Positions 47,511-57,720 of a stretch of DNA of 64,000 bases are shown here, piece after piece (the first letter of the stretch is position 1; every line of letters begins with the position of its first letter). A model generated the notes under the pieces. The model did no database searches, had not been told where the DNA came from, and worked only from the letters and a program-made list of their open reading frames with translations. This DNA is from Lentinula raphanica (Eukaryota; Basidiomycota; Agaricomycetes; Agaricales; Omphalotaceae): positions 372,001-436,000 of the forward strand of contig JANVFP010000021.1 in the NCBI GenBank assembly GCA_027919835.1, written 5' to 3'. The position numbers and the translations under genes are program-made.

Positions 47511-47906
47511 ATGGTGAACGACGCTCATCAGTCCTCGTCACAGTCGAATGCCAAATTGGACGGCTATCAAACAGTCATTTCAGAACATCTATCGATCTAT
47601 CCAACACATATACGGTAAGTATGTGGTTGTAGGTCTGTTCTACGCATCAAACAAGATCAAAACTCACCTGAACGATATCCGGTTACTAAGACCATTGAGG
47701 CTTGTGAATCGTGATGATATCTGACGACGCCAAGTTGTTTTCCAACTGACATTAGTAATTGCGCAGAGGACGAGCTCGTTTCCACTGTCAAAATTGACTT
47801 GGTTCCCAACTTCAATGCTTTTGAAAGACGTCCTTATGTTCGGATGATCTGCCGGTTATATCCTGGAGTATTGCTTCCTGTTGTAGTGTTGCAAATGAGC
47901 GACTAA
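47511..47906 (+). CDS. Small hypothetical protein of 84 residues
   Basis: Exon 1 (47511-47614) reads MVNDAHQSSSQSNAKLDGYQ ... and stops at a perfect GTAAGT donor in phase 2. Joining to TAATTGC at 47756, after a pyrimidine tract and ACATTAG, restores the phase. The product continues NCAEDELVSTVKIDLVPNF and NAFERRPYVRMICRLYPGV to a TAA at 47904-47906. The sequence is too short for the usual open-frame length filters. The 141-bp intron is longer than its neighbours and may hide an extra exon; one frame inside it also reads like protein (ending LLRPLRLVNRDDI). I do not recognise the family. Its 3' exon overlaps a possible gene on the other strand. Confidence 0.38.
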
Positions 47907-48151
47907 TATCTTAACGAGATGAACAGCACATGAATCATTATGAGTCGAAGAATGAATAAAACAACAGCAACAGTATTACCTTGATATCTGCCCGGATTAC
48001 GAGGGTAATATGCAGTGCGAATTGCGCGCGAGACTTGACTAAAGGAGACATGACACGGCTCTAGGATAAAAGAGCATTTGTCGTTGACAAAGATCGACAT
48101 GAAGAGAGATGAATCACACAAGGACGCCTGAAACTTGGAAACACCGTTCAT
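47856..48151 (-). CDS. Alternative small hypothetical protein on the minus strand, overlapping
   Basis: ATG at 48151 lies only 26 bp beyond the stop of the SIKE-like gene on the same strand. The first exon reads MNGVSKFQASLCDSSLF, then SFSQVSRAIRTAYYPRNPG. A GTAATA donor and a TATTAG acceptor would join it to VAHLQHYNRKQYSRI and a TAA at 47856-47858. It overlaps the plus-strand candidate, so probably only one of the two is real. Confidence 0.22.
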
Positions 48152-48176
48152 GAGAATATGAAAAAAGTCAAAATTG

Positions 48177-49248
48177 CTAACCAGCTATCTTTGACCTCTT
48201 CACCGTAGCATACGGATCTACATTGGACAAATCCCCTACTGGCACGGTACCCATAACCTCATCAGCGTCAAGGTGAGACGAAGGTTGATCTCGAGTGTCA
48301 GATTCTTCCACCTCGGGTTCGACGGCAGAATCAGCTCCTCGTTCACTTGTTTGTGAAGGAGCTTCTGATTGTGGTTGGGCTTGAGCTGTTTGAGACGGCG
48401 CAGGGTGGGGTTCATGTGATACGCGTGGGGGAATCGCCTGCCCAGCCATAATCAGAGCCCTGAGCTCCTCATTCTCTCGTTCAAGCCTCGCCAATTCAAT
48501 TTCGCGTTCCAACGCCCATTCAGCATGAGTAGCATCTGTGCTCTGCCACGGTTCACGCTCAATGAGGTCCGGATCCTCCTCAGATCCTATGTCGTCTTCA
48601 TCATCATCGCCTCTCGCAACACGGGTTCGTTCGCCTCCGACCTCACGCATACAATTACGGAGGAATTCCGACAAGCGCGAAATACTTTCGGAGATTTTGG
48701 TGCTCGCCTCGAGTTCCCTGGAAGAGTTTTCCTCCTCCAATTGGAGGAGCTGTGATTCATAATGTCGGATAAGCGAGAGTTCGTTCTCTTGAACAGTTTG
48801 GGCACGATTTCGGAATTCACCTGCACATAACAATGAGGACGGAACGATGAAAAGTAGCGTTGAGAATTACTCATGAGTTTTTCGAGCGTCTGTTCATATT
48901 CTTTGATCAACGTGTTCAGCTGCTTGTTGTCGTGCTGCAAGGACTGGTTTTCTGCCATCATGGCAGCATTCATACGTTCCAGCTCAGTTTCATAAACATC
49001 CTTCGGTTTGTCGGCATTGAATTTCCGTAAAACAAAACCAGTTTTGGAATGAAGAGCCTGATTCTAATGGGTATAGGATCAGCTGTGTATACAGTTAAAC
49101 GCAGTTTGCAGACCTTTAGACCACCGGCTTGAGTATGGAGAGATACAGACGCGCTCCGGTTTTGATTGAGTTGGTCACTTAGCTCTGTGATTATAGCCCA
49201 GAGTTGAGACATCTCGTCGCCGCCGTGACTACCGTCTATGATGGCCAT
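48177..49248 (-). CDS. SIKE/FGFR1OP2-family coiled-coil protein, probable STRIPAK subunit
   Basis: Start MAIIDGSHGGDEMSQLWAII at 49248, stop at 48177, three or four exons. The central coiled coil has the family hallmark: a MMAENQSLQHDNKQLNTLIKEY element followed by EQTLEKLMSEFRNRAQ, corresponding to the NTQIRDLQQENRELW ... DALELIMSKYRKQ segment of human SIKE1/FGFR1OP2. Further coiled coil (SLIRHYESQLLQLEEENSS, EREIELARLERENEELRALI) and a Pro/Ser/Glu-rich tail ending KRSKIAG follow. In fungi the homologue (SCI1 in Sordaria) belongs to the STRIPAK phosphatase-kinase complex that controls cell fusion and fruiting-body formation. Assignment rests on this motif alone. Confidence 0.72.
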
Positions 49249-49403
49249 TTTATGAAGAAATTGGGGGTACAGCTGCGGGAGTGTATCACAAGATGAAAGT
49301 TGGGCGCTTAAACTTATGAAATTATGTAAGCTGGACTTGAAGTGAAATTTCTGAGCCGGCCCTTTGTCTGAAACCATTTTGTGTTCCAATAAATTATCTC
49401 GAC
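49249..49403. promoter_or_regulatory. Bidirectional promoter between SIKE-like and cyclin genes
   Basis: The two ATG codons (49248 minus, 49404 plus) are separated by 155 bp, so both promoters share this region. Confidence 0.5.
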
Positions 49404-50495
49404 ATGGCTACTGTGCAAAGACCCTTTTCTACCTCTTCTTCTCATCTACCTTCGAGGTCAATGCGCAGTGCCAGCTCTATTCCTTCAGTTACCCAGCCAG
49501 CGGCTCTGGTTCGTCTTCCTCATTGTTCTCAACAAAGCACATACAGCTCATCACACACACAGGTTAATCCATCCAAACAGTCCACTATTCCTGCCCCAGT
49601 CCAAAGTAAAACTTACTATGGTCAAGAGGCTCTTGCTTCTCTCTGCGCACGATTTATTACCCATCTCTTTGGCTGTCCCGAACGGCCGCCAAACCAGTCG
49701 GGTTGGAATGTCGAGTTGCCGTATTACATCGCATACGCTATCTATCGCACAAAACTCCCAGAATGTGTCGTATTCTCAGCTCTGGCGCTCTTACAACGGT
49801 TGAAGTCCCGATTTCCTTCCGCAAAAGGGTCTTCTGGCCACAGACTCTTCATTTCTGCCTTTATGATCTCTTCCAAAGTCATGTGCGATGATACGTACTC
49901 GAACAAGTCTTGGAGCGTCGTCGCTCAAGGGATGTTCACCGTACGTGAAGTCAACCAGATGGAACGAGAGATGTGTGGCTACTTGGATTGGGAACTCACC
50001 GTGGAAGGCGAAATTCTCACTCCATTCCAGGCCCGGGTTGCACAGGATTTTGCGCCGCTCCATGGTCCATATCCAACGTACTCGCTTCAGGATGTCTCCA
50101 AACGTGCCGCAAAAACAAGCGCCTCAAAATCCAGTACACCTACTCCTTCACCAGATACTACGACGCCTCACTTTTTCAGTCAGCGTTACCCGTCGCCTAC
50201 AAAGACGTCGACGCCTGTCGCCACCATTCCTATGTCTCGTTCTTCTTCCGCTCGTTCAGAGCGGCTCCATGTTGCCATCAAAACACCCTCACCCAGTTAC
50301 TCCAACAGCACCTCTCCCGCCTCTTCCATATCTCCGCAGACACCTGTCGGTGGCGAAGATCTCTATGCTCGGATACAGGTTTATACTGCTTCACCGCCCG
50401 GTTTTTCTATCAAAGACAAGACTGTTACTGGTTGGCCTATAAACAATCCTCTGAAGAACGACATATTTGCGCGCGCAGTTCCCGCAGAATGGTAG
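49404..50495 (+). CDS. Cyclin, Pho85-type (Pcl-like)
   Basis: A single exon of 363 codons with ATG at 49404. After a Ser-rich N-terminus of about 70 residues the cyclin box begins (about 75-210): ALASLCARFITHLFGCPE, PYYIAYAIYRTKLPECVVFSALALLQRLK, GHRLFISAFMISSKVMCDDTYSNKSW, and FTVREVNQMEREMCGYLDWEL. The LFISA.M..SK...D..Y....W pattern is typical of Pcl1/Pcl2/Clg1-class cyclins, which activate a Pho85-like CDK in polarity, G1 or nutrient signalling. The C-terminal third is a Ser/Thr/Pro-rich, probably disordered tail with several SP/TP sites. Confidence 0.85.
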   Translation: MATVQRPFSTSSSHLPSRSMRSASSIPSVTQPAALVRLPHCSQQSTYSSSHTQVNPSKQSTIPAPVQSKTYYGQEALASLCARFITHLFGCPERPPNQSGWNVELPYYIAYAIYRTKLPECVVFSALALLQRLKSRFPSAKGSSGHRLFISAFMISSKVMCDDTYSNKSWSVVAQGMFTVREVNQMEREMCGYLDWELTVEGEILTPFQARVAQDFAPLHGPYPTYSLQDVSKRAAKTSASKSSTPTPSPDTTTPHFFSQRYPSPTKTSTPVATIPMSRSSSARSERLHVAIKTPSPSYSNSTSPASSISPQTPVGGEDLYARIQVYTASPPGFSIKDKTVTGWPINNPLKNDIFARAVPAEW

Positions 50496-51429
50496 TGCCA
50501 GCGGCCGGCCGCTCCTATCATCGGCTGTCTGACCCGTTGTTCCTACTAGCCGCCCTCTATTTGTTTGTTCGTTGCTTGCTGCCAGATGTCCATCACGCTC
50601 CTTTCTGTTCTTCTCCAAGGGACTATTTCGCATCTCTTTCAGTGTATATCAAGCTTGCATCTGTCACATTTTCCTCTTACCAATCAAGGTCTCTGTACTT
50701 AATTCTTATTTTCCTCCGCAGACTCTATACCCTTCCCGTTACTCTTGGGCAGTTTCGGAAGATCCTATGCTCCTGCTCCCCTCTACTGCCATCTAGATTC
50801 CATCTCATGCTACAGCTCTTACCCTTGCTCGGGATTTGTGTGCATACGACTGCTTTTCGGTATTGTTCGGCATTCCTTTTTCAAATCCACCTGCATAGTA
50901 CGACTCCTTCGCATCTGACATTGTACATTGCCTTGCATCGGGCTCAGGTTTCTCATCTTCCACACTATCCCCATACTCTTTTCTTGCATCTGTCAAAAAT
51001 CATATATAAACGACCACAATGGTTCAATCTAAGGATAATCATGTGTCATGGTCAACAGCTTCAAGAACGAGTCAACACAAGCAAGTGGCAGTACAAACAT
51101 TCTTCTCTATCACAGCATCCATATGCGTCCATTGAAAGAAAGCACAATAAGCGGAATTTATCGTTTCAGGTCACCCCTTTAAGCAAGCACGTTCACCGTT
51201 GGCCTCGCAGCCGAGTATCTTCATCCAGATATTGGCTACCCCGTTCTCCTCACAGCCGACCTGCATACCATTATCCCTCAAAACGTAATATTCCCTCGCC
51301 GGCGTCTGCACTGTTGCAAGGGCAGGGTGTAGTGGTCGGCCTTGCGCAGTCGTGAAATGCACGCTCTCGACATGATGATGACTGTATTCGCCACGTTGGA
51401 CTCTGGAGTAAGAACACAAACCAACACAA
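50496..51429. other. Convergent 3' intergenic region
   Basis: About 930 bp. A long plus-strand frame (49973-51355) runs through the cyclin gene and this region in another frame, but its composition is not that of a protein. No gene seen. Confidence 0.45.
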
Positions 51430-54400
51430 TCAAGAAACGAACCTTGGCAAAAACATGTTCAACTTCTCTTGTGATTTTTTCCTGAAGTTCGTCGGAACTC
51501 CTTCAAAATCGCCGGCCATTTCCATCAATGTTCGGTATCGTCCACTAACACTACACAAGAGTCAGCGCCAGTTTAGCCACGAGTCACGATGGCAGCCAAT
51601 CGAACCTGTTCTCGACAACGTTTGCCAAAATGTAGCGTTCAGCTACTATCTTCTTCGCCATCCCAACTTCCTGTTGAATTTCCATTTTCTTCAACCACAA
51701 TTTACTGACACCCTTCGTGAATTCTTCGTGATTAGACCAGCTCAGTTGGTCTAACAGAGAGGTAGCCGGGATTGACGACAGAGAACGCGCAGGATCAAGA
51801 TGTTTTCCGTGACTCGTGGACTTTATTTGAAGAGGAACAGGCATGATCGATAACCTATGTTCGATGTAAGAAGACCAATCGGCGCGCATTTGAACGGGAT
51901 GGTGGCTATCTGCTTTGGAGGGAAGCGGGGCCAGACCAACAACCTCGCAGGTAGATTCCAGGACATAGAACGATTCGCGTCCTCTAGATGAGTGAACCAT
52001 GTCTATGGACCAGATCTCCCCTTTGATGACTTCTTGTGCATCCACGATCATACCGTCCAACCATCCTTTCCCATTTTCTCCGCCTCCAACCGAAATCGTG
52101 AAGAATAGACGTGTCATCAAGAATCTAGCGGATGTGTATATACTTTAGGAGGATACCCGGAAAGACTCATTTTCAGACACATACCTGATAGCTATAACAA
52201 TTTGTTTATCGTTGTCTGGACTCGTCCAAAGTTGAGGAGAAATAAGCCTCCTCCCTTTGAAGACTCGTCCTAGAAATGAGTCATCGAATACTCGTCGTCG
52301 AAACCTCTCCTCGCCCTCTCGCTGTAATAGATACGGCCACATATTGATCATAGTCGCCGGTAAACGATGCATGATGCGATTGAGTCTGTATCCTGCGAAC
52401 TGGCGCGCAAGACGCGTAGAGGCAGACAAATATGCTAAAAATGAAGTTAGTAGTGGGCTTCTCGATACAGATAGTATAAGATAGCCGTACTTGCATATCG
52501 AAACATCCGTGAGACCAACATGCAACTGCGCAAATCCTTGAAGGGTACGTAGCTGAGGATGATAGAAAAACGCGCGACCTGCTTCCGTTGCGACAAAGCA
52601 GGAGGCATGGTGATTTGATCCAACGCAATCGGTGTTGACATCGGGAAGTTGAGATGATATAAAGAGAGACTCGTAGGCGAATCGACTTCCAGGGTGATAT
52701 CAGGAACTGAACTAGCCTTCCGAGCTATAAGTCCGGACGTGAGTACTTTGAGCTCCTGAATACGGGCGGAAGGTATGGCTTTGGTTGCCGACGTGCGGGG
52801 AACTCGTTCGTCAACACGGGAAACAACAGATGGAGGAAGACCGTTATTGAGAGACAGGATCTCATTAGGATTCCTGTGCACAACAAGGGGCGTGAAACGT
52901 TTGCCTTTGCCACTAGTTGATCCTACTTTCGACTGAGTGGACGGAATTCGTCTGCAGCGCGACCTATGTCTGTTCCAATGGTATAGGTCGAACATCGCAT
53001 ACTTCACCTCGTTCCCGCAAGCCTTGCATGTGACTGAATACTGTTGGACATTGATGGCGAGGGGATCGCCTTCGAGTACCTTCTTCCTTTCAATCTGAGC
53101 GGTAGTGAGTTTGACGGAGTAGCCATTATTTGAACCAATCTGAGAAGAAGGCGACTCTTTGTCTTCCTGAGTTCGAAATGCAGGGCTTGAGGAACTGGCA
53201 GTACGAGATTGAGATGGTTGATTTTGTTTGCAGCGCATCTTGTGTCTGTTCCAGAGATAGAGATCGAACATGGTATACTTGATCACTCTAAGACAGGCCG
53301 CACAGGTCACCGAATGATGTTGAATATCTGTAGCAAGAGGATCTTCTTCCAGCACTCTCTTTCTGTTGGCTTGTGCGACAGTGAGCGAGCTATCAGCGTC
53401 AGTATCAGCTCCAGAAACGTCAAGAGGAGACTGAGAGAGCGAGGAATCTGGTTTACAGCGGTCTTTGTGTCTGTTCCAGTGATACAGGTCGAACATGGTA
53501 TACTTGACTACTTTTCTGCAAGCGGTACAGGTCACTGAGTCATGCCGGACGTTCGTGGCCGAGGAATCCCCTTCCAGTATCCTCTTGCGGTCGGCCTGTG
53601 CAGCAGTGAGCGAGGCGTCAACGTCATTCCTACTGGCAGCAAGGGATTGAGAAGTGTCAGGTTTGCAGCGCTCTTTGTGTTTATTCCAGTGATAGAGGTC
53701 GAACATAGTGTATTTAATGGTTTTTCCACAAGCGTTGCAGGTTGCGGAGTGATGCTGAACGTTCGTGGCCAAGGGATCAGCTTCGAGCACTCTTTTGCGT
53801 TCGTTTTGTGCAGCAGTAAGAGAAGAATCCTCGTCAATTGGAGCGACAGAGGATCGGGAAGGAGTGCAGTTGGGTTTGCAACGCTTTTTGTGTCTGTTCC
53901 AAAGATACAAGTCGAACATGGCGTACTTGATAACTTTCCCGCAAGCGTTACAAGTGACAGAATCATGATGTACATCGGTAGCCAGAGGATCTTGATCAAG
54001 TACTTGCTTGCGTTGGATTTGAGCTACAGTCAGAGAAATTTCATCTAGGTTTGCAGATGTGATATCGTCCGAAAGGATTCGAGACCTCTTTGAAGTCACA
54101 GACATGGAATCAAGAGGGCCTGGAGAAGCAGATCGTTTTGCGCTAGAGCTTTGACGACCAGATCGAAACGCTTGATCGATTGCAAAAAAAGGAGCGGTAG
54201 GTTTAGCTGCGCTGCTGTCAGTAGGTACGAGATGTGTGGTTTTCGCCTTTTTTGACGGTAGATCATCCATGTGAGAGAGTCTTTTGATACCAGCAGTGGT
54301 GATCGTAGAGGTAGAAGAGGATATATGCGCTTGAATTTGATTGTTATCATGATTAGACGATGCGATAGTGGAGGCTGCATTGCAAGGGAAGGTAGGCCAG

Positions 54401-54702
54401 TCGTTCGAGGATAGTGCAGAAGATACCCGTTGAGTTTCCTCGATACTGGGTGTGATTTTTTCCGTGTCGAAGCCTGTTTCTAAAGGCTGGTAGCAAAAGT
54501 AAGGATACAGTCCCTAAACCCATACAGACGAAATAGTCACCGTATTAGCTGTGTTGTCAGTCGTATGGGAAAGGATCTTTTGTATGATTAAAGGCTTGGT
54601 GAGTTTGGAATACGCCGTGATCTGCTTTTCTTTGCATAACGCTTTGAGTTGGGCAACGTTCAGCTTCTTCAAATCTTCTTCGCTTGCGGAGTTTGAAGAC
54701 AT
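51430..54702 (-). CDS. SAP-domain protein with five tandem Cys-Cys-His-Cys fingers and an F-box-like C-terminal region
   Basis: Exon 1 starts MSSNSASEEDLKKLNVAQLK at 54702 and carries a SAP motif (LKALCKEKQITAYSKLTKPLIIQKIL), a DNA-binding helix pair. A 54-bp intron (GTGACT...TACCAG) joins it in phase to PLETGFDTEKITPSIEE. After a Ser/Lys-rich stretch, five copies of a ~55-residue unit follow (52944-54036). Each has LTxAQxxRKRVLExDPLAT, then C-x2-C-x16-H-x3-C ending HKxRC. The remaining exons read VPFKDLRSCMLVSRMFRYA (F-box-like), NMWPYLLQREGEERFRRRV, LWTSPDNDKQIVIAIRF, VVDAQEVIKGEIWSIDMVH, YVLESTCEVVGLAPLP and LDQLSWSNHEEFTKGVSKLW, and end at 51430 with FVS. I recall unnamed Agaricomycete proteins with this C-terminal block; the number of fingers looks variable. 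A nuclear, DNA- or chromatin-linked role is inferred. Confidence 0.8.
52944..54036 (-). repeat. Five tandem coding repeats of a Cys-Cys-His-Cys finger unit
   Basis: The five units are spaced about 70-93 codons apart. Within each, C-x2-C-x16-H-x3-C and the YxMFDLYxWNRHK core are kept, while linkers differ in length and sequence. All five keep the four putative zinc ligands. Confidence 0.82.
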
Positions 54703-54977
54703 ACTGCACACAGCAGTTATGGAATGCTGGATTGCTGACGGGAAAAGAAAGAGGTATTGGTGAACGTGAAGTTTGAACGTCTGGACTCTGGGAATGTTCG
54801 CGTCTATCATGTGGCTGACATCAAGACAGCTACACGTGAGAACGCTTAGCTAAGCTGTTACTATACTTCTCTCCTGGTCCACTCAGCACCGGGTCTTCAA
54901 GCTGACTTAGAATACTTTTCTCCAAATTGCTCTTCGAGTCACACACCTTCCAGCAAAGAGTCACACACAATCTGACA
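54703..54977. promoter_or_regulatory. Bidirectional promoter between the SAP/finger and PHD genes
   Basis: 275 bp separate the ATG codons of two divergent genes. An in-frame ATG at 54810 could extend the SAP protein N-terminally by 36 residues, but the added part lacks any motif. Confidence 0.4.
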
Positions 54978-56140
54978 ATGGTCGATAAATTTTGCCGTCG
55001 CTGTCAAGGAACTGAACATCAGCCTTCGAAACATCTCTTAACTTGTCAACTTTGTCGTCAATCGTGGCATCATTGTAATACTTTCTTTAAAGATCTGCAA
55101 CTTGTACTAAACATATGCACATTTCTCCTCAGGTTGTCATATACCCATGATCACTGACTCTGAGATGTCTGCTCGGCTCAAAGGAACGATACGCTCTATG
55201 ACACAGAGTAAGGGAGATCATCCAGAAGCTTCTCCTCTCTCTTTAGAAAATTGGCGCTGTAGTACATGCTTGATCTCGAAGATACGGAATGACAGGGTCA
55301 GTGAGCTATGTCTTTTGAGTCACTGTCTTCCTAAGTTGATCATCGTGAGTGCAGGAACCAACCATCTTGGTTATTTCGTCAGATTCAGATTCAGAAGGCG
55401 TCCAGTTCATTGGGCAAAAGCCCTCCGCTGGTTTGCAACAGGCAGGTGGGAGCCTTGACACCAGTGAAAGGGAAGGCAAGGTAAAAATTAGACAAGGTAC
55501 CTATGCCCCTCGATGCATGCATCGGTTCCCCCATCGTTGATTCGTCAACGTAGATGTCCAGCAAGATGACGAAGTCGAGCTTGTCCACTCGACACCACCA
55601 GTAAATGCCCCAACGTCGACAGAACCAGTGATCATGAACCAGAACATCCGAACGGCTACTTCTGCTTCAACTTCCTTTCGCAATATTGGTGGACACAGGA
55701 CTCTTCTTATCCCTAGGCCTGATCCCCAATTACATGTCATGAAGTATGAGGTGGTAGAAACCGCTCTGGAAAAAATGCAGGACTCTGTAGGGACTCAACA
55801 TGAACAGAGCATAATAGCTCCAACAGAAGGTCTCTATCCACTTTCTATCCATCCTACTAGAAGGTCTCGCACACTATCGAACATTATCTATGACCTCCGT
55901 CACTGTAACCGTGACAGTAGCAACTCTCTCCTTGCTACAGCACAAGGAACCCGCAACCCGTTGGCACTAGTATCACCTCAACTACGACCATGGTTTCCTG
56001 ACCAGATGAAAATCCACTCAGAGAAAAAATACCGCGAGCAGTCGGATTATCATTCGAAATCTAGAAAACCGAAGGCCAAGAAATTCGATTTCGGAAACTA
56101 CGACCCAGATGGAATGAGTGTACCTGAGCTATGTACTTAA
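54978..56140 (+). CDS. PHD-finger protein with a SUMO-interaction-like motif
   Basis: ATG at 54978. Residues 6-34 show C6-x2-C9, C23-x2-C26, H31-x2-C34 (FCRRCQGTEHQ, LLTCQLCRQSWHH). The last pair follows in the next exon as ENWRCSTC, completing a C4HC3 PHD-type zinc finger. A 55-60 bp intron falls inside the finger. Downstream, EPTILVISSDSDSEG is a textbook hydrophobic-plus-acidic/serine SUMO-interaction pattern. The rest is Ser/Thr/Gln-rich, ending with a basic KSRKPKAKKFDFGNYDPDG element and a stop at 56138-56140. PHD fingers commonly read histone H3 tails; the aromatic-cage residues cannot be judged with certainty. No other domain was recognised. Confidence 0.75.
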
Positions 56141-56640
56141 GTACTGGTGTGTCCATAACCTGTACGAAGTTCTGTGGTATGTATTGAAAGTTGAATGTGA
56201 ATCCGGCAGAGGAGGGCAGAGAGGTAAGTACCGTTGCTTAAGCGCTTAATGATCGTTGCACGTTCTGTAAACAGTCTTGTATTCAAAGAACGCGTTGACT
56301 CTTCTTTGAACTACAAACAGCTAGCAAGGCTGCCTAGGCTTAGGGCTATACTGGGCCCTAGCGGGAAATTGGAATGGTTTGCTAGTAAGTACTATCAAGC
56401 GCTCAGAGCGCTCAACTGCACTCTCGTGTTGTGGAAAGCCCTTGCCAACATTGGAAGCAAGTTGAGCCCCTGCATTCGGTTGGTTTCTGTAAACATTGGA
56501 CTCAAATATGACGGCACTTTTTGTGCAAAAATCGTAACCTCAATTTATTACTGAGTTTGCCTACTCGAATTGGATCAAAAACTGATCATTTTCTTCATCC
56601 GATATATGAGTTTTTAGTGTATTACTTGGATTGTCTACTA

Positions 56641-57184
56641 CAGTCGACTCCCTCATAAGGCATACCCCCCGGGAGCAGCCCAAAGGTATGCCTTTTCAGA
56701 GAGTATGACTTAAGGGAGATGGGCGCTTACCAGCGCTAACCTGTAAGCTCCAAGAGGGAGACCTCTGACACTTATTTTCCGTTGTAGAAATGCTTTCGGG
56801 TCAAAACAGTGTTCATTTACCTTGGAAATCATTGTAATATATGTTGGTATTCTCTTGCCATGCTTGAAGTGGGCTTTTGAGAGCCATGGGACTGACAAAA
56901 TTTGAGAATTTGGAGGCATTTTCTAAGATCTCACGCAATTTTGATTAAATTTCGAGGATTCAATCAAAATCTGGTTACCCTAAATAGAGATATCTACTCC
57001 TAAAATGGTTGATTTGGCATCCAAAATAGGCAGGTATGCCTTATGGTGACCAGAAAAGTCTATGCCTTATGCCCTACTGCGGTTGTATGCCTTATCCCTG
57101 CGAACCGAGTTGGTATCACAAAAAAAGTATGCCATATGAGGGAGTATGCCTTATGGGTGGTATGCCTTATGAGGGAGTTGACTG
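56641..57184. mobile_element. Non-autonomous TIR element, 544 bp, Tc1/mariner- or pogo-like
   Basis: The left end starts CAGTCGACTCCCTCATAAGG followed by CATACC. The right end, read on the other strand, is CAGTCAACTCCCTCATAAGG followed by CATACC: 25 of 26 positions match. Each end is bordered by TA (56639-56640 and 57185-57186), the target duplication of the Tc1/mariner/pogo group. The motif TATGCCTTATG recurs several times near the right end, as subterminal repeats. There is no transposase frame inside, so it would depend on a transposase encoded elsewhere. Confidence 0.8.
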
Positions 57185-57293
57185 TAACCCCAAGATACAT
57201 GTTATCTGTTACAAGAAAGTGCCTGCGCTTCGCTTCGGCAGATACGTGTATACAGGGGCAGAGGCTACAGCGTACAGGATCATTCCCACAATA

Positions 57294-57720
57294 GGTGCGC
57301 TCAGAGTTGAACTCGATTCGAAAATTGTGTGAAAAGAGATAAGAACTAGTGCCCTCTAGCGCTCGCCAAGGATTCTGTAAGCACCCATCACTGGACGCCC
57401 GGCAAGAAGCCGAAACACCACCTTTATTTGAGATAGCAGGGTTTTCTTGCCTTTTTCTCAAACATTTTTGCTGATGGCATTGCTACAAATATTGAAAAGA
57501 CTTCATTCAGTCATTGAATGAGGTGAGAGCTCATACTACAGCAGCATAACACAGTCTTTTACTTCAAGTTGATACTAAACAAGTGCCAGAATTGATTGCA
57601 ACCGTTATCTATGGGCGCTACTAGGCGCTACTTTTGCTTGACTGCGTGTGACTTTGATAGTCTTTCGAATCAAGATGATTCGGAGTCGCGAATCGAATCA
57701 AGTTCAACTCTGAGCGCACC
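57294..57720. mobile_element. Second TIR element, 427 bp, TA-flanked
   Basis: The left end GGTGCGCTCAGAGTTGAACT (57294 onward) is repeated in inverted orientation at the right end, finishing GAGCGCACC at 57720. The similarity extends for about 30 bp (GATTCGA beyond a single mismatch). TA stands next to both ends (57292-57293 and 57721-57722). It has no coding capacity and shares no obvious sequence with the neighbouring 544-bp element. Confidence 0.7.

Noticed and set aside
49973..51355. A 460-codon open frame overlapping the cyclin gene in another frame
   Set aside because: It is rich in Cys, His, Ser and Tyr without any motif, overlaps a well-supported cyclin in a different frame, and continues into the 3' region. 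It looks like a composition-driven shadow.
53542..54048. A 168-codon plus-strand frame across the finger repeats
   Set aside because: It is antisense to the five coding repeats and its apparent periodicity comes from them.
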